The notes below the pieces were generated by a model. It saw only the letters and a program-made list of their open reading frames with translations. It did not search any database and was not told where the DNA came from. Below are positions 61,555 through 64,000 of a stretch of 64,000 nucleotides of DNA, in pieces; position 1 is the first letter of the stretch, and every line of letters starts with the position of its first letter. This DNA comes from Balanoglossus misakiensis (lineage: Eukaryota; Hemichordata): contig CM082591.2 in assembly GCA_040954595.2 (NCBI GenBank), positions 8,308,001 through 8,372,000 on the forward strand. The letters are read 5' to 3'. Position numbers and translations under genes: made by a program.

Positions 61555-62640
61555 ATCGACAGAACACGAATTGAACTTTCTCAGGAGAAATTAGGCCTAG
61601 CCCTTCCACACGTTATGTATTCGTGTTATGATAGTCCCACTGATCTGACAACACGCTCGCTTTTATTGTGGCCTTTTGTCCCGTTCGCCAGCACTGTGTA
61701 TAGGCCCGCGTTTACCGTTAACAGACTATCCCGTTCGCCAACTTTACTGAACTGCAAATTTAAGAATCGGTCGGCTGGGGTCGCGTAAATTAAAGGCCGA
61801 ACCGATAAGATTAAGTGCCGTAACGACTTGCTACCAACTGGGAAGGCTACGAGCCAAGAGCATATTGCAGCTCAGTGTGGCAGGGCCGGTGGTGTGTCTT
61901 ACGGGCGATGTCTCCACACACTGTACTGCTCTGTTTGATAAGAGTGTCCAAGCTTCGGACAAAGGTCATGTTCGGACTTATGTCTTAACTTTGCTTTGTA
62001 AACACATTACCAAAGTACAACCCACCCGTGTTTGCAGAGAAATTAGATGAAGTCACATGGCGGAGTTCTCATCCTATCGGGATGCGTTTATCTCGGAATC
62101 GGCTGCTTTTCCATCGTCGAGTTTGATTTCATGTCCGATTCACAGTCTAGTTATATGATGATCCCTGGTTGATATATATTTTTTCGGGCGGGGGGGGGGG
62201 TGGTCATGGGATCAATAATTCGAGGCAGGAGAAGAAATATGTCGACAGCGCAAATTGCCATTTTCTCGCCTTGTTTCGTCGATTTTGACAACTTCAAAAG
62301 AATTAAACTTCGCTCTGCATTGGTCGATTGGTCTTAAATTTTACCCATCTAACAAAACGACTTTGTAGTCGATAAAGTGCTCCCAGCTGGAATAAACGTT
62401 GTTTCAATTCGACTCATCATGAATTTGATCCAATTTTCTAAAAACCTAACTTGCGGGCGCTGTTACTTCTCAATGAACGCTGGAAACGTAACACAAACTG
62501 GTCGTTTTTTCATACTTGTGCTCTAAGTAGGATGTGTGGCCAACATTGTGACTTAATTTTTTGTTATTGACCTAATACCAAACGAGCTGATATGATCTTG
62601 TTTCGAAAAACTGTCCCAAAACTGCCAAACTCGAATATTC
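61555..62640. other. no gene recognised
   Basis: Contains a G-run (62189-62200) and a 61-codon open frame (61865-62050) without family features. Nothing else supported. Confidence 0.35.
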
Positions 62641-62960
62641 AAACATCACCAAAATTGTACAATATCTTACATCAATCAGTATGAGGAACATGCTCACCAA
62701 AGTTCAGAGCAATCTAACAGGTGGTTTCACAGACAAAAACTTCTGACGAAAAATTGCAACCTATAGGCAGCTTTATACTGAATTTTTAGAGAAATCTGCC
62801 AATCACATTCATAGAAGATGTGGAAAAAATGACAAAAGTCATAAAAAGTAGAAAATTAACGATATTAGGTTCAAACTTATAGAGCTCTGTGATGTTGGTA
62901 GTAGATATATGCATACCAATTTTCAGAGCAATCTGACCAGTAGTTTCCAGCTAATGTGTC
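62640..62960. repeat. degenerate repeat related to the 54.8 kb array
   Basis: Units such as GAGGAACATGCTCACCAAAG and TTCAGAGCAATCTAACAGG recur twice here and resemble those at 54840-55240. Non-coding. Confidence 0.4.
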
Positions 62961-64000
62961 TGAGAACAGCCAAAACAGAGAACAGAACAGCCAAAGTGAG
63001 TGAACAGAATAGCCAAAACTATCAACAGCGTTTAACTCCACATCTGTAAGCAGACAATTTGTTGGAGCGATATTCAGGTCCTAAGAAAACTCAAACTTCA
63101 ATCAGACGGAACATACTGGTCATCACAATTGCCTTCTGATTGGAATCTGTATGGAAAAGCAACAACAAATACTGATCCTTGTCTGAAATCAAAGAGACAG
63201 ACAAAAGCACTCATTTTATCAGAATATTTATTTTAAGTATGCAAAAATCCTTACATGATATCTCTGTCTATTTATTTATCATGATAGGAAAATTGTTGGA
63301 ATAAAAATATCAAAGATATTCCTTCCTAATGCTGCATATAATATTTACATACTCTGGCAGTCTTGTAAGTACAATGAAATGTTAGTCAAAAGCTCTTCTT
63401 AAGAACTGAGTAAATCTCAGTACAAAAAGCAATATGTGGAATATACCAACTTAGCATCTTAGGGAAAATAAAAGAAATAAAGAAATTGAGGAATGGTGTC
63501 CCCCCTCCCCTTCAGCACTATACATGATTCTACAGCCTCATGGGGTCATTCTTCACACACACATAAAATGAATGGCTGATTACATGAAATATTTTCGAAA
63601 GTCAATAAGTGGTCACGAAAGGCTCTTGTTTTTGTTAAAATAAAAAAATGTTAGGAAATTCAAGAAAAGTAGAAAGCAATGTTGTGTGAATATTGATATT
63701 AAAAACACTTGATTTTAATCGTTTGGCAACTATGGTAACTTCCTTATAACAGACTATATTTCTTCACATGCATCTAATAGTTTGATTCTAACATACTTGT
63801 CACGGGTGTCGCTGTTCACCACAAAACCCACCAAAATGGTTTAAAGGTTTCACAAGACATAGGCCTATAACATTTCTTAACTGAAATTGAAGAGGGACAG
63901 CATCAGTTCATATGTGTGGCCGGTCTGGCTACATAGGGGAACTGCTAAATTACACACATGTATGGGAGTTCACCTACAACAGAAGACACCAAAATTCATG
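62961..64000. other. no gene recognised
   Basis: AT-rich sequence. A C-rich patch lies at 63497-63512. No splice-bounded exon or repeat family member could be supported. Confidence 0.35.

Overview
The window is eukaryotic genomic DNA: genes are split by GT-AG introns of several hundred bases to about 1.7 kb, there are no operons, and the AT-rich sequence between exons is crowded with short inverted-repeat transposons. The clearest gene is a PRAS40 (AKT1S1/Lobe) orthologue, so the organism is an animal. The transposon mix (PIF/Harbinger, TTAA-flanked MITEs, a THAP-type finger, a LINE 3' end) and the signs of heterozygosity fit a marine invertebrate, perhaps a deuterostome such as a hemichordate. 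The lineage is inference only.

Region by region: 0-6.6 kb is mostly non-coding with at least eight MITE copies and a possible 5' UTR exon. 6.6-15.1 kb holds the 11-exon PRAS40-like gene on the + strand, whose introns carry more MITEs and an antisense THAP-like exon. 15.1-24.7 kb is repeat-rich non-coding DNA, including a 776-bp element with Harbinger-like ends and a 1.9-kb palindromic element. At 24.8 kb a short unrecognised gene starts; its second and third exons lie inside the left arm of a very large inverted repeat.

That inverted repeat dominates the middle: left arm about 25.09-32.04 kb, right arm about 42.68-49.06 kb. The arms are joined by ATC/GAT microsatellite DNA (32.04-42.68 kb) containing two kinds of interspersed cassette and a run of exactly 100 N at 40280-40379. 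The left arm has a 538-bp foldback transposon with a perfect 9-bp target duplication; the right arm keeps the empty site. The gene exons are open in the left arm but the third is broken in the right. The palindrome is either a real inverted duplication or two contigs, possibly two haplotypes, scaffolded head to head.

49-56.7 kb contains tandem duplications (about 0.9 kb and 478 bp) and otherwise no recognised gene. 56.74-60.95 kb is a nearly complete two-gene PIF/Harbinger transposon: a DDE transposase with one in-frame TGA on the - strand, and a divergent, spliced Myb/SANT-like partner gene on the + strand, between 263-bp inverted ends. A 5'-truncated LINE follows at 61.1-61.55 kb, and the last 2.4 kb shows only degenerate repeats.

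Exon calls rest on splice consensus, phase continuity and family motifs read by eye. MITE class assignments rest on terminal bases and target duplications.
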